This document shows positions 13,356-24,251 of a stretch of DNA of 64,000 bases, in pieces. The position numbers and the translations under genes are program-made. Within the stretch, counting starts at the first letter, position 1. Every line of letters begins with the position of its first letter. The DNA lies in the NCBI RefSeq assembly GCF_001431205.1, contig NZ_LGPC01000004.1:111766-175765 (forward strand), written 5' to 3'. The notes below the pieces were generated by a model. That model had not been told where the DNA came from. It ran no database searches and saw only the letters and a program-made list of their open reading frames with translations. The stretch is from Staphylococcus sp. NAM3COL9. GTDB lineage: Bacteria; Bacillota; Bacilli; Staphylococcales; Staphylococcaceae.

Positions 13356-13567
13356 AACTGTCGATAAAGAATGTGACTTTATTGGCAGTTTTTTGTGCGC
13401 GCTTTCCGCAAGCAGAACCTCATCCTGTAGTCTTTGGTTAATACTTTACTCACTAGTCAGGAGTCGTCCAAAGCACTGCATGATTCAAATAAACATTGCT
13501 ATCAATCTTTAATTGAATCAATGAAATCATCACATAAAGTCAGAAAAATGTATGTTTTAGGTATAAA

Positions 13568-13605
13568 AAACAAACCAAACGCTAAAAGTGACGTTTGGTT
13601 TGTTT
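13568..13605 (-). terminator. terminator after nnrD (strong hairpin)
   Basis: The 14-base arms aaacaaaccaaacg and cgtttggtttgttt form a perfect stem. On the minus strand it is followed by five T, so it suits the end of nnrD, whose stop is at 13638; it could also stop any residual rightward transcription. Confidence 0.85.
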
Positions 13606-13637
13606 GCGTGTTAATCACTATCTCATATAGACCGTTA

Positions 13638-14450
13638 TCAGCTTTCTAATGATTTCATTACATGCGGGATTTCGCTAATAAGTCTTGATGGTGGGACGAC
13701 ATACATTTTCTCTGCTAACTGTTCACCAATGAAGCTATGTGCGTATGTTGCACTTGTGACAGCTTCCTGAGTGTCATCAAACTGCCCGACGAAACTCGTA
13801 ATCATTCCAGCTAGGGTATCACCCATGCCTCCGGTTGCCATAGCAGGCGTACCTATGGGTAATTTATACGCTTTATCTTTGAAATAAATTTCCGTACCAT
13901 GCATTTTTAGCACAATGGTTGCTCCGATACGGTCTACAGCTTCACGATTACGTTCATATGTTTGTTCCTCAATTGGAATACCGCTTAAACGTTCCCATTC
14001 TTTTTGATGCGGTGTGAAAATGACATGGCAAGTAGGTATTTCAGGTTTCAATTTACTGAAAATCGTAATAGCATCACCATCTACAATTAGTGTTTGATGT
14101 GGTTGAATATTTTGTAGTAAGAATGTGATTGCATTATTACCTTTAAAATCACAACCTAATCCAGGGCCGATTAAGATACAATCTGTGTTTTCAATCATTT
14201 TTGTTAACATTTTTGTATCATTAATATCAATGACCATTGCTTCTGGACAACGAGAATGTAATGCAGCATGATTCGTTGGATGTGTAGCTACTGTTATTAG
14301 CCCACTGCCACTATAAACACATGCACGTGCTGCAAGCATGATTGCGCCACCTAAGTTTACATTACCCCCAATTAAAAGGATTCTGCCATAATCACCTTTA
14401 TGTGTATCATCTTCACGTTTAGGAATGCTTACCGATGATAAAGTTTCCAT
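13638..14450 (-). CDS. nnrD: ADP-dependent (S)-NAD(P)H-hydrate dehydratase
   Basis: This enzyme repairs hydrated NAD(P)H, using ADP, and belongs to the ribokinase-like family. The 270-residue product carries the nucleotide-binding and catalytic segment GTPAMATGGMGDTLAGMI near residue 195, plus GGNVNLGGAIMLAARA at the N-terminus. The start ATG is at 14448-14450 behind AAAGGAGG. It is transcribed against the surrounding genes, as in S. aureus where the homologue sits between gyrA and hutH. Confidence 0.95.
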   Translation of the reverse strand: METLSSVSIPKREDDTHKGDYGRILLIGGNVNLGGAIMLAARACVYSGSGLITVATHPTNHAALHSRCPEAMVIDINDTKMLTKMIENTDCILIGPGLGCDFKGNNAITFLLQNIQPHQTLIVDGDAITIFSKLKPEIPTCHVIFTPHQKEWERLSGIPIEEQTYERNREAVDRIGATIVLKMHGTEIYFKDKAYKLPIGTPAMATGGMGDTLAGMITSFVGQFDDTQEAVTSATYAHSFIGEQLAEKMYVVPPSRLISEIPHVMKSLES

Positions 14451-14854
14451 ATTGAAACCTCCTTTTAAAATTCATGATAATTTAACGATATTGATTTCTG
14501 AATAATATGCGTAAAAGTCAGACTTTAAAATTACAAAAGTAATTATAAATCCACTTTAGAAACTTCAATTATGCGTGCAAAATATTGATATCTATTGAAG
14601 TATTTTTGTTTTCGAATTTTTTTAGCTATTTTTAAATACAATAGAAAATATTAAACCCGCAATGCAATTAAGTCAATAGGGAAACCTGTTAAGAAATTTT
14701 TAACTTTTCTAAAATGAAAAGAGATGCTTCTTTACCCTATTAAAACAGTGATTTGATACCATGTTACGGATGTGCCAAAAGCTATTGTTCTACTGAAAAT
14801 GTAAGCGTATACTCTAATTAATTGAATTAAATTCATAAGCGAGGAGATGGAGAA
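14451..14854. other. nnrD-hutH divergent intergenic region
   Basis: About 400 AT-rich bases separate the divergent nnrD and hutH genes. Apart from the cre site near the hutH end and the two ribosome-binding sites, I see no gene or strong structure. Confidence 0.6.
14799..14813 (+). promoter_or_regulatory. cre site (CcpA operator) upstream of hutH
   Basis: ATGTAAGCGTATACT matches the catabolite-responsive element consensus WTGNAANCGNWNNCW at every constrained position. It lies 42 bases upstream of the hutH start, where bound CcpA would block transcription. Carbon catabolite repression of histidine utilisation is well established in Bacillus, so the placement makes sense. Binding here is inferred from the motif. 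Confidence 0.75.
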
Positions 14855-16363
14855 ATGACATTACAATTAAATGGAGAAATGCTTACAATTGAAGATATTA
14901 AGGAATTTTTATACGAGAAAGATACGGTGGAAGTGACTGAAGAAGCTTTTGAACGGGTCAAGCATAGCCGTAAAACAGTAGAGAATATTATAGCGAATAA
15001 AGAAACGATCTATGGTATTACAACAGGTTTTGGCTTGTTTAGTGATGTGCGTATTGATGAAGGGGAATATAAGCAATTACAAGTTAATCTTATCCGCTCG
15101 CATGCATGTGGTATGGGGGATCCATTTTCAGAAGAAGTGTCATTAGTGATGATGGTATTAAGATTAAACACTCTACTTAAAGGACATTCTGGTACTACAG
15201 TAGATTTGGTCGAACAGCTCGTATACTTCATTAATAATAGAATTGTTCCAGTAGTTCCACAACAAGGATCACTTGGTGCTTCTGGAGATTTAGCACCGTT
15301 ATCTCACTTAGCATTGGCCTTGATTGGTGAAGGTAACGTTTTTTACCAAGGTGAAGAGGTAGACAGTCGGTATGTCTTAAGTAACTTGAAACGTAACCCA
15401 CTAGAATTACAAGCAAAAGAAGGACTAGCACTAATCAACGGCACACAAGCGATGACTGCCCAGGGTGTAATTAACTATATAGAAGCAGAGAGTTTAGGCT
15501 ATCAATCAGAATGGATTGCTTCACTTACACATCAAGCACTTAATGGTATTACAGATGCTTATAATGAAAAGGTACATAAAGCACGTAATTTCCAAGAACA
15601 AATTGATGTAGCTGCGCGTATGTTAGATTGGTTAGAAGGTTCTGATTTAACAACCACACAAGGTGAAGTACGCGTACAAGATGCTTATACTTTACGCTGT
15701 ATCCCACAAATTCATGGCGCAAGTTTCCAAGTGTTCAATTATGTTAAAGAAAAACTAGAATTTGAAATGAATGCTGCAAATGATAACCCACTTATATTTG
15801 ATGAAGATGATGAAACACTAGTGATATCGGGTGGTAATTTCCATGGACAACCGATTGCTTTTGCTTTAGATTTCTTGAAATTAGGGGTCAGCGAACTGGC
15901 TAATGTTTCAGAACGACGACTAGAAAGACTTGTGAATCCACAATTGAATAATGGCTTACCTGCCTTTTTAAGTCCACAACCAGGTTTACAAAGCGGCGCA
16001 ATGATTATGCAATATGCGGCAGCAAGTTTAGTTTCAGAAAATAAGACACTTGCACATCCGGCTAGTGTGGATTCTATACCGTCGTCAGCGAACCAAGAAG
16101 ACCATGTATCTATGGGAACTATTGCTTCTCGTCACGGTTATATGATGGTAGAGAATGCACGACGTGTCTTAGCGATAGAGACGATTATTGCATTACAAGC
16201 CGTAGAATATAAAGATATTGATAAGTTATCACCAAAAACGTATGAAAAATACCAAACGTTACGCCAAATCATACCTTCAATTACAGAAGATAGACAATTT
16301 CATAAAGATATCGAAGCGGTATCGCAATATTTACACGATATTGCGTATATGAATGAGATATAA
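14855..16363 (+). CDS. hutH: histidine ammonia-lyase
   Basis: Histidase converts L-histidine to trans-urocanate and ammonia, the first step of histidine breakdown. The 502-residue product contains [20 protein letters not shown], whose Ala-Ser-Gly cyclises to the catalytic MIO group, and the typical QDHVSMG-like segment (NQEDHVSMG) near residue 420. Its Shine-Dalgarno is GAGGAG. It stands alone here: the remaining hut genes are not in the window, as in S. aureus. The upstream cre site suggests glucose repression. Confidence 0.97.
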   Translation: MTLQLNGEMLTIEDIKEFLYEKDTVEVTEEAFERVKHSRKTVENIIANKETIYGITTGFGLFSDVRIDEGEYKQLQVNLIRSHACGMGDPFSEEVSLVMMVLRLNTLLKGHSGTTVDLVEQLVYFINNRIVPVVPQQGSLGASGDLAPLSHLALALIGEGNVFYQGEEVDSRYVLSNLKRNPLELQAKEGLALINGTQAMTAQGVINYIEAESLGYQSEWIASLTHQALNGITDAYNEKVHKARNFQEQIDVAARMLDWLEGSDLTTTQGEVRVQDAYTLRCIPQIHGASFQVFNYVKEKLEFEMNAANDNPLIFDEDDETLVISGGNFHGQPIAFALDFLKLGVSELANVSERRLERLVNPQLNNGLPAFLSPQPGLQSGAMIMQYAAASLVSENKTLAHPASVDSIPSSANQEDHVSMGTIASRHGYMMVENARRVLAIETIIALQAVEYKDIDKLSPKTYEKYQTLRQIIPSITEDRQFHKDIEAVSQYLHDIAYMNEI

Positions 16364-16454
16364 TAGGCATCAACACTGTCACTCTTGAAAAACATAAGGT
16401 TATTTGCTATATTTAAAACAAGTTAATAAGTTATTGTTCGTAGGCTAAGTAGTA

Positions 16455-16641
16455 TTAATTGTTTGATTTCAGAGAACTTGTGGTTGGTGTGAACAAGTAA
16501 TCAACATTAGTGTGAATCTACCTACCATTAAAAGAGCAACCGGCTTTGGCCGTTATTTATGGAGAGTGCAGTCTAATTAGACTGTTAAATAGGGTGGCAA
16601 CACGTAGACCACGTCCCTTGTAAAGGGGATGTGGTCTTTTT
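16455..16641 (+). promoter_or_regulatory. T-box riboswitch (Ser) controlling serS
   Basis: The leader has the T-box signature AGGGTGGCAACACG (about 16591-16604), which pairs with the uncharged tRNA acceptor end. It also has the Stem I pieces AGAGA and GGTGTGAA. The specifier context GAA-TCT-ACC puts the codon TCT (serine) at 16517-16519. An intrinsic terminator (16607-16641) follows. Uncharged tRNA-Ser should favour antitermination and serS expression. Outer limits are approximate. Confidence 0.9.
16607..16641 (+). terminator. T-box leader terminator before serS
   Basis: Arms agaccacgtccc and ggggatgtggtct pair (one G-U) and are followed by a T run. The left arm lies directly after the T-box sequence, as required for the mutually exclusive antiterminator. 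Confidence 0.9.
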
Positions 16642-16673
16642 TGTGTTATTATCCAAACATTTTTTAAAATTGA

Positions 16674-17972
<1,299 letters not shown>

Positions 17973-17991
17973 GATTAAACAAGTATGTTTA

Positions 17992-18025
17992 AAAGAGCGC
18001 AACAAATGTCTTTGTTGCGCTCTTT
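17992..18025 (+). terminator. intrinsic terminator after serS
   Basis: Perfect 15-base arms (aaagagcgcaacaaa / tttgttgcgctcttt) enclose a four-base loop, 20 bases after the serS stop. Confidence 0.92.
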
Positions 18026-18300
18026 TATGTGTATCAAGGTTGGGTAGGGGAGGTGTAAGGTCAAGTGAATATATAAAAATATGTAATTGACCTTACCGTT
18101 TTCATATAGAAAATAGCAGGTAAGTCTAAAATGTTTCGTAAGATTAAAAAAAGTAAAAAACGCTATTTAATCAACTTATTTAAACGGAGGGTTGTCTTCG
18201 GCCACACAAACAGCATACTAAAGTTATTGAATGAAACTCATGGTTTATATTAAACTAAAGTTATTGTTTTTAAGAATTGAAAAATGGAAGGAGTGAGATA
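18026..18300. other. serS-azlC intergenic region
   Basis: This is noncoding as far as I can see. It carries no recognisable structure beyond the azlC ribosome-binding site at its end. Confidence 0.4.
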
Positions 18301-18996
18301 ATGGAAGCGCATATAACTTTTAAACAAGGTGTGAAAGCGTGTGTTCCTACATTATTAGGATACGCTGGGGTAGGGTTGTCTTTTGGAATTGTTGCTGTTG
18401 CCTCAGGATTTAGTTTACTTGAAATTATCTTACTCTGTTTACTCGTATATGCTGGTGCTGCACAATTCATTATTTGTGCATTAGTCATCGCCGGTACACC
18501 GATTTCTGCGATTGTGTTAACAGCATTTATCGTGAATTCCAGAATGTTTCTACTGAGTATGACACTTGCACCGAGTTATCAATCCTATAGGTTATTAAAT
18601 CGAATAGGACTTTCAACACTTATTACAGATGAAACGTTTGGTGTAGCAATTACGCCACATCTTAAAGGAGAAAAAATAAACGATCGTTGGTTACATGGTT
18701 TAAATATTACAGCTTATTTGTTTTGGACGTTTGCTTGTGTTATTGGCGCTATATTTGGAAAATACATAAACAACCCAGAGACGTTAGGGTTAGATTTCGC
18801 TATTGCTGCGATGTTTATCTTTTTAGCTGTATCACAGTTTGAAGCAGTGAAACGTTCTCGTATTAAGACGTATTTTGTATTGATTATAACTGTAATCGTG
18901 ATGATGCTTCTTCTAAGTCTCTTTATGCCATCTTACGTGGCAATTATTCTTGCTTCTACGATAGCAGCTGGACTTGGGGTGGTGATGGAACGATGA
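18301..18996 (+). CDS. azlC: branched-chain amino acid exporter large subunit AzlC
   Basis: This is the multi-spanning large subunit of an AzlCD-type amino-acid exporter. The 231-residue product starts at ATG 18301 behind GGAAGGAG; the open frame before it only covers the ribosome-binding site. It shows the family N-terminus (GVKACVPTLLGYAGVGLSFG) and a central NSRMFLLSM segment. It overlaps azlD by four bases, so the two subunits are coupled. The exported substrate is not shown by the sequence. Confidence 0.92.
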   Translation: MEAHITFKQGVKACVPTLLGYAGVGLSFGIVAVASGFSLLEIILLCLLVYAGAAQFIICALVIAGTPISAIVLTAFIVNSRMFLLSMTLAPSYQSYRLLNRIGLSTLITDETFGVAITPHLKGEKINDRWLHGLNITAYLFWTFACVIGAIFGKYINNPETLGLDFAIAAMFIFLAVSQFEAVKRSRIKTYFVLIITVIVMMLLLSLFMPSYVAIILASTIAAGLGVVMER

Positions 18997-19322
18997 CGAC
19001 AACTACGCATATGCTTATTATTATTTTGCTTTGTGGTATTGTGACATGGTTTACACGGATTATACCGTTTTTACTTATATCTAAAATTAAATTATCTGAA
19101 AGAGTAGTAAAATGGTTGTCGTTTATACCAATCACGTTATTCACTGCTTTAGTTATTGATGGTTTGATTGAACAACAAGATGGCATGATGGGTTATAGCA
19201 TTAATGTGCCGTTTCTAATTACGATGGTCCCGACAGTTGTGATTGCAGTTATCACACGTAGTTTAACAATGACAATTATAGGTGGTATTATTATTATGGC
19301 TGCATTAAGATGGGTGTTTTAA
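18993..19322 (+). CDS. azlD: branched-chain amino acid transport small subunit AzlD
   Basis: A 109-residue, almost wholly hydrophobic protein with about four membrane segments and the family motif TWFTRIIPFLL near the N-terminus. Its ATG overlaps the azlC stop, the standard arrangement of this two-gene exporter. Confidence 0.9.
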   Translation: MTTTTHMLIIILLCGIVTWFTRIIPFLLISKIKLSERVVKWLSFIPITLFTALVIDGLIEQQDGMMGYSINVPFLITMVPTVVIAVITRSLTMTIIGGIIIMAALRWVF

Positions 19323-19451
19323 TTATTTCATTGATGTAAGTTGGTTTATTCGTTAGAATAACAATAATTAGAAAATTCCGATATTTTTTAAATAAATTGA
19401 TTGTTGGAACATCAATAATAGTAATGTAGTGCAATACAATTAAAATTAAAT

Positions 19452-19549
19452 CTTATTTCGAGGAGCTAAGGGATTTGGCCCAATGATGCTTCAGCAACCG
19501 GCTGAATAAAGTACGGTGCTAAAACCAACGATATAGTCGAATGATAAGT
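19452..19549 (+). promoter_or_regulatory. SAM-I (S-box) riboswitch aptamer upstream of metX
   Basis: The P1 stem (cttat...ataag with inner ttcg/cgaa) closes a four-way junction with the S-box conserved pieces GAGGAGCTAAGGGA, GGCCCAATGATGC, CAGCAACCGGC and ACGGTGCTAAAACC. High S-adenosylmethionine would stabilise the aptamer and free the terminator that follows, lowering metX expression. Confidence 0.95.
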
Positions 19550-19556
19550 AATTTTT

Positions 19557-19592
19557 AACTTCTTACTTATTGAATAGTGAGGAGTTTTTTAC
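19557..19592 (+). terminator. SAM riboswitch terminator
   Basis: Arms aacttcttac and gtgaggagtt (with G-U pairs) followed by six T form the expression-platform terminator. The P1 3' strand (ataagtaa) resembles part of this stem, allowing the alternative antiterminator. Confidence 0.88.
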
Positions 19593-19609
19593 TAAGTAGG
19601 AGGTAAGTC

Positions 19610-20578
19610 ATGACGAATTATACGGTGGATACATTAGAATTAGGACCATTTACAACAGAGTCAGGAGAAACAATCTCAAACTTAAAATTACGTTACGAAC
19701 ATGTTGGATTGAAAGGTCAACCACTTGTCGTTGTATGTCATGCTTTGACAGGAAATCACTTAACGTATGGCACAAGTGAACAACCTGGATGGTGGAGAGG
19801 GATTATTGATGGTGGTTATATGCCGATTAACGATTATCAGTTTTTAACTTTCAATGTAATTGGTAGTCCATTTGGTTCCAGTTCTGCACTTACGGATGAA
19901 GACTTTCCAGAACAACTGACTTTGCGTGATATTGTGCGTGCAATTGAATTAGGTGTTGAGCGTTTAGGCTTTGAACGTATTAATATTCTAATAGGTGGCT
20001 CTTTAGGAGGCATGCAGGCAGTAGAATTGTTATATAACCGTAAATTTGAAGTGGATAAAGCAGTTATACTTGCTGCTACACAAAGAACGTCTTCATATAG
20101 TCGTGCATTTAATGAAATTGCGAGACAAGCAATTCATTTAGATCATGAACAAGGTATGAGTATCGCAAGACAACTTGGCTTCTTAACATACCGTTCGTCT
20201 AAAAGTTATGAACACCGTTTCTCACCAGATCAAGTTGTTACATATCAAAAACACCAAGGCGATAAGTTTATGCAACACTTTAGTTATTCATGTTATTTAA
20301 CACTACTTGACGTCTTAGACAGCCACGATGTGGATAGAGGGCGTGATGACGTGGACGAAGTGTTCGGTAGACTGAATACTAAAATAATGACGATGGGTTT
20401 TGCGGACGACTTACTATATCCTGATGATCTCGTTTGTGCAGTTGGGCAACGTTTCAAATACCATAAACATTTCTTTGTACCTGATAATGTAGGACATGAT
20501 GGGTTTTTAGTTAATTTTAATGATTGGGCACCTAATTTATATCATTTCTTAAAGGTTTATAAGATTAAGCGTAAATGA
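19610..20578 (+). CDS. metX: homoserine O-acetyltransferase family protein
   Basis: An alpha/beta hydrolase-fold acyltransferase of the MetX family, which activates homoserine for methionine synthesis. The 322-residue product has the nucleophile elbow GGSLGG (Ser near residue 131), an early VVCHALTGN oxyanion-region segment, and a late catalytic Asp (FADDLLYP) and His (NVGHDGF). The SAM riboswitch upstream supports a methionine-pathway role. Whether it uses acetyl- or succinyl-CoA is not decided by what I can see. Confidence 0.92.
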   Translation: MTNYTVDTLELGPFTTESGETISNLKLRYEHVGLKGQPLVVVCHALTGNHLTYGTSEQPGWWRGIIDGGYMPINDYQFLTFNVIGSPFGSSSALTDEDFPEQLTLRDIVRAIELGVERLGFERINILIGGSLGGMQAVELLYNRKFEVDKAVILAATQRTSSYSRAFNEIARQAIHLDHEQGMSIARQLGFLTYRSSKSYEHRFSPDQVVTYQKHQGDKFMQHFSYSCYLTLLDVLDSHDVDRGRDDVDEVFGRLNTKIMTMGFADDLLYPDDLVCAVGQRFKYHKHFFVPDNVGHDGFLVNFNDWAPNLYHFLKVYKIKRK

Positions 20579-20640
20579 GAGTGACTGTACGATAGCATAT
20601 TAAATTTAGGATGAGAGAGCAGAATCAGAATAACCACTTG

Positions 20641-20681
20641 GGATATACAGGTAGACTGACTGCTACTGTATGTCCTGTTTT
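20641..20681 (+). terminator. terminator after metX
   Basis: Arms ggatatacaggtag and ctactgtatgtcc pair with one bulge, followed by a T-rich tail. It ends the metX transcript. The rest of 20579-20884 is AT-rich and shows no gene. Confidence 0.7.
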
Positions 20682-20884
20682 TATGGAAAAACGCACGAAC
20701 ATGTTTAGTAGGGGATGTTTCTGTATAATATAAACTGAAGTGATGAATGTTAGTTTATCTTCGAATAGTTGAATATGTAGCGTATTTTTAACTTCTATAG
20801 AAATGAGTTGGCAATAATTGTATAAAAGTTTTAAAGAGGTTAAAATAAAAGTTATAGTCAAAAATAGTATTGGGAGTGGCGAAT

Positions 20885-21796
20885 TTGTTTTCAAAAATAT
20901 ATCCTAAGGCAACTATGCTTAGTATAATCACGCTAGTCGTAGTAGCTTTAGCTTTACATATATTACCACCGCTTGGTCTTGTATTAAGTTTGTTTGCGAC
21001 AATTCCAGGCATTATTTTATGGCACAAGTCTGTAGAATCATTTGGTTTAACAGCAGTCGTAACAGTTGTATTAACAACTTTATTAGGTAATATATTCGTA
21101 TTAAGTATCATGGTCATCGTACTCTTAGTGAGTTTCGTTATTGGCCAATTATTAAAAGAACGTACATCTAAAGAACGTATACTTTATATTACAACTACAT
21201 ACGTGAGTATGATCTCGTTAATTGCATTTATGGCATTACAAACATTTGATAAAATACCAACGTCAACAACGTTAATGAAACCTGTGAAAGATCAAATAAA
21301 TTATTATATTACTAATGCAGGTCTTGGTTCAGATTATAAACAAATGTTTGAAGAAACGTTCCGTCAATTATCAGTTCAATTACCAAGTTATGTAATCATT
21401 GCAGTATTTATACTTATATTAATCAATTTACTAATTACTTTTCCAATTTTACGCAAGTGTAAAATTGCTACACCAATATTCAAACCATTATATGCGTGGC
21501 AAATGAAGCGTTCATTGCTATTTATGTATATGATTGTCCTGCTTTGTGTTATGTTTACTATCGAACCGAGTACGTTCCAAAGTATCGTATTAAACCTCGA
21601 AATTGTGTTATCATTATGTATGTATATTCAGGGGTTAAGTGTGATTCACTTTTTCGGAAAGGCAAAATCAATGCCGCTCACGCTTACTGTAATTTTAATG
21701 GCGATAGGGACAATTCTAATGCCACTTACACATATTGTAAGCCTCCTGGGTGTTATAGATTTATGTATTAACTTAAAACGTATCATTAAAAAATGA
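20885..21796 (+). CDS. yybS: DUF2232 membrane protein (YybS family)
   Basis: A 303-residue membrane protein with about eight hydrophobic segments, of unknown function. I place the start at the TTG at 20885 (MFSKIYPKAT), seven bases after GGGAG; the in-frame TTG at 20870 precedes that site. It is always next to gdpP in staphylococci and bacilli (15-base gap here), so a link to membrane or c-di-AMP physiology is possible but unproven. Confidence 0.88.
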   Translation: MFSKIYPKATMLSIITLVVVALALHILPPLGLVLSLFATIPGIILWHKSVESFGLTAVVTVVLTTLLGNIFVLSIMVIVLLVSFVIGQLLKERTSKERILYITTTYVSMISLIAFMALQTFDKIPTSTTLMKPVKDQINYYITNAGLGSDYKQMFEETFRQLSVQLPSYVIIAVFILILINLLITFPILRKCKIATPIFKPLYAWQMKRSLLFMYMIVLLCVMFTIEPSTFQSIVLNLEIVLSLCMYIQGLSVIHFFGKAKSMPLTLTVILMAIGTILMPLTHIVSLLGVIDLCINLKRIIKK

Positions 21797-21810
21797 TTTG
21801 AGGTGGAAAA

Positions 21811-23778
21811 ATGAATCGTCAATCCACTAAAAAAGCCTTGCTTTTGCCATTTATCATAATGGCACTCACAGCAATTGCGCTTGTTGTAATATGGTTTGTT
21901 TTCAACCAAATTATGGCAGGCATCGCTGCGATTGTCTTAGTGGTTATCATTATAGGGACAGTATTTTTGGTAAGACAAGCTTTACAAAAACTAGATAGCT
22001 ATGTAGATGATCTGAGTGGTCATATTTCTGAAGGTAGCAACATCGCAATTAAGAATTTACCTATTGGGATGATTATCTTAGATGAAAATGAAAACATAGA
22101 GTGGATGAACCATTTTATGTCGGAACGATTAGATCGTAATGTCATTTCCGACCCAGTTAACGAAGTATATCCTAATATCTTAAAGCAATTAGAAAAAACA
22201 CAAGAAATCGAAATTAAAGAAAATGAATATCACTATCGCGTTCGATATTCTGAAAAAGAACATGTTTTATACTTCTTTGATATTACAGAAGAAATTCAAA
22301 CGCAAGAATTATATGAAGAATCTAAACCGATTATTGCAACACTATTCTTAGACAACTATGATGAGATTACTCAAAATATGAACGATACACAAAGGTCAGA
22401 AATTAACTCTATGGTTACCCGTGTAATCAGTAGATGGGCGACAGAATATAGCATTTATTTCAAACGTTATAGTTCTGATCAATTTGTGGCATACTTAAAT
22501 CAACGTATTTTAAAAGATATCGAAGAATCTAATTTTAGTATATTAAGTCAACTCCGTGAAAAGAGCGTCGGTTACCGTGCCCAACTTACATTAAGTATTG
22601 GTGTCGGTGAAGGTTCAGAAAATCTCGTTGATCTAGGTGAACTTTCTCAGTCAGGCCTAGATTTAGCACTCGGTCGTGGTGGCGACCAAGTAGCGATTAA
22701 GAGTATGAATGGTAATGTACGTTTCTATGGCGGTAAGACTGACCCAATGGAGAAACGCACACGTGTAAGAGCACGAGTGATTTCACATGCCTTAAAAGAT
22801 ATCTTGATGGAAGGCGACAAAGTCATCATTATGGGACATACACGTCCTGATTTAGACGCAATCGGTGCAGCAATTGGTGTATCTCGTTTTGCAATGATGA
22901 ATAACTTGGATGCTTACATTGTATTAAATGAATCAGATATCGATCCAACGTTACGTCGTGTAATGGGTGCAGTAAATGAAAAACCAGAACTAAAAGATCG
23001 TTTCATTACTTCAGATGAAGCATGGGATATTATGACATCTAAGACAACATTAGTCATCGTAGATACGCATAAACCTGAAATGGTTATTGATGAAAATATT
23101 TTAAATAAAGCAAACCGTAAAGTCGTGATTGATCATCATAGACGTGGTGAAAGCTTTATCTCTAGTCCATTACTTATATACATGGAACCTTACGCAAGTT
23201 CGACAGCTGAACTTGTCACAGAATTACTAGAGTATCAACCGACAGAACAACGTCTGACACGTTTAGAATCAACAGTTATGTTTGCAGGTATCATCGTAGA
23301 TACACGTAACTTTACATTGCGCACAGGTTCTAGAACATTTGATGCTGCAAGTTATTTACGTGCACATGGTGCCGATACGATATTGACACAGCATTTCTTG
23401 AAAGATGATCTCGATACGTATATCAATCGTACTGAGTTGATTCAAACGGTGAAACTGCAAGAGAATGGGGTAGCAATTGCCCATGGCTCTAACGACAAAA
23501 TCTATCATCCTGTTACAGTTGCACAAGCTGCCGATGAACTGTTAAGTTTAGATGGTGTAGAAGCTTCATATGTAATAGCGAGAAGAGAAGATAATCTCAT
23601 AGGTATGTCTGCCCGCTCGCTTGGTGCAGTCAATGTTCAATTAACGATGGAAGCACTTGGTGGTGGTGGACATTTAACAAATGCAGCGACACAAATGAAG
23701 GATGTAACTGTCGATGAAGCAATCGAAAAATTACAACAAGCTATAACAGAACAAATGAGTAGGAGTGAAAATTCATGA
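21811..23778 (+). CDS. gdpP: cyclic-di-AMP phosphodiesterase GdpP
   Basis: GdpP hydrolyses the second messenger c-di-AMP to pApA and so affects cell-wall stress and beta-lactam tolerance. The 655-residue protein has two N-terminal membrane segments, a PAS-like domain (about residues 80-150), a degenerate GGDEF domain (SIGVGEG near residue 268), then a DHH domain with the metal site [12 protein letters not shown] and VIDHHRRGE, and a C-terminal DHHA1 domain with [11 protein letters not shown]. It overlaps rplI by four bases. No truncation of the kind seen in tolerant mutants is present. Confidence 0.97.
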   Translation: MNRQSTKKALLLPFIIMALTAIALVVIWFVFNQIMAGIAAIVLVVIIIGTVFLVRQALQKLDSYVDDLSGHISEGSNIAIKNLPIGMIILDENENIEWMNHFMSERLDRNVISDPVNEVYPNILKQLEKTQEIEIKENEYHYRVRYSEKEHVLYFFDITEEIQTQELYEESKPIIATLFLDNYDEITQNMNDTQRSEINSMVTRVISRWATEYSIYFKRYSSDQFVAYLNQRILKDIEESNFSILSQLREKSVGYRAQLTLSIGVGEGSENLVDLGELSQSGLDLALGRGGDQVAIKSMNGNVRFYGGKTDPMEKRTRVRARVISHALKDILMEGDKVIIMGHTRPDLDAIGAAIGVSRFAMMNNLDAYIVLNESDIDPTLRRVMGAVNEKPELKDRFITSDEAWDIMTSKTTLVIVDTHKPEMVIDENILNKANRKVVIDHHRRGESFISSPLLIYMEPYASSTAELVTELLEYQPTEQRLTRLESTVMFAGIIVDTRNFTLRTGSRTFDAASYLRAHGADTILTQHFLKDDLDTYINRTELIQTVKLQENGVAIAHGSNDKIYHPVTVAQAADELLSLDGVEASYVIARREDNLIGMSARSLGAVNVQLTMEALGGGGHLTNAATQMKDVTVDEAIEKLQQAITEQMSRSENS

Positions 23779-24221
23779 AAGTAATATTCACACAAGATGT
23801 AAAAGGTAAAGGCAAAAAAGGCGAAGTTAAAGACGTACCAGTAGGTTATGCAAATAACTTCTTAATTAAGAAAAATTATGCGGTGGAAGCAACACCAGGT
23901 AACTTAAAACAATTAGAACAAAAAAATAAAGCAGTTGAAGCTGAGCGTCAACAACAAATTGAAGACGCTAAACAATTAAAAGAACAATTAAGTAATATTG
24001 AAGTCGAAGTATCTGCTAAAACAGGTGAAGGCGGCAAATTATTTGGTTCAGTAAGTACAAAACAAATCACACAAGCATTACAAAAACAACATGACATTAA
24101 GATTGATAAACGTAAAATGGACTTACCAAATGGTATCCACGCATTGGGTTACACAAACGTGCCAGTTAAATTAGACAAAGAAGTCGAAGGTACAATTCGT
24201 GTACACACAGTTGAACAATAA
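23775..24221 (+). CDS. rplI: 50S ribosomal protein L9
   Basis: L9 binds 23S rRNA and restrains frame slipping. The 148-residue protein has the N-terminal signature [20 protein letters not shown], a long central helix rich in Lys, Glu and Gln, and the C-terminal domain. It is coupled to gdpP (ATGA overlap) and followed by dnaB after 30 bases. Confidence 0.98.
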   Translation: MKVIFTQDVKGKGKKGEVKDVPVGYANNFLIKKNYAVEATPGNLKQLEQKNKAVEAERQQQIEDAKQLKEQLSNIEVEVSAKTGEGGKLFGSVSTKQITQALQKQHDIKIDKRKMDLPNGIHALGYTNVPVKLDKEVEGTIRVHTVEQ

Positions 24222-24251
24222 TAACGGATTGAGATATGAGGTGTAATCGTA

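Noticed and set aside
13434..13649. 71-residue open frame between gyrA and nnrD
   Set aside because: It has no Shine-Dalgarno, runs through the strong nnrD terminator hairpin and overlaps the nnrD 3' end. It shows no family features.
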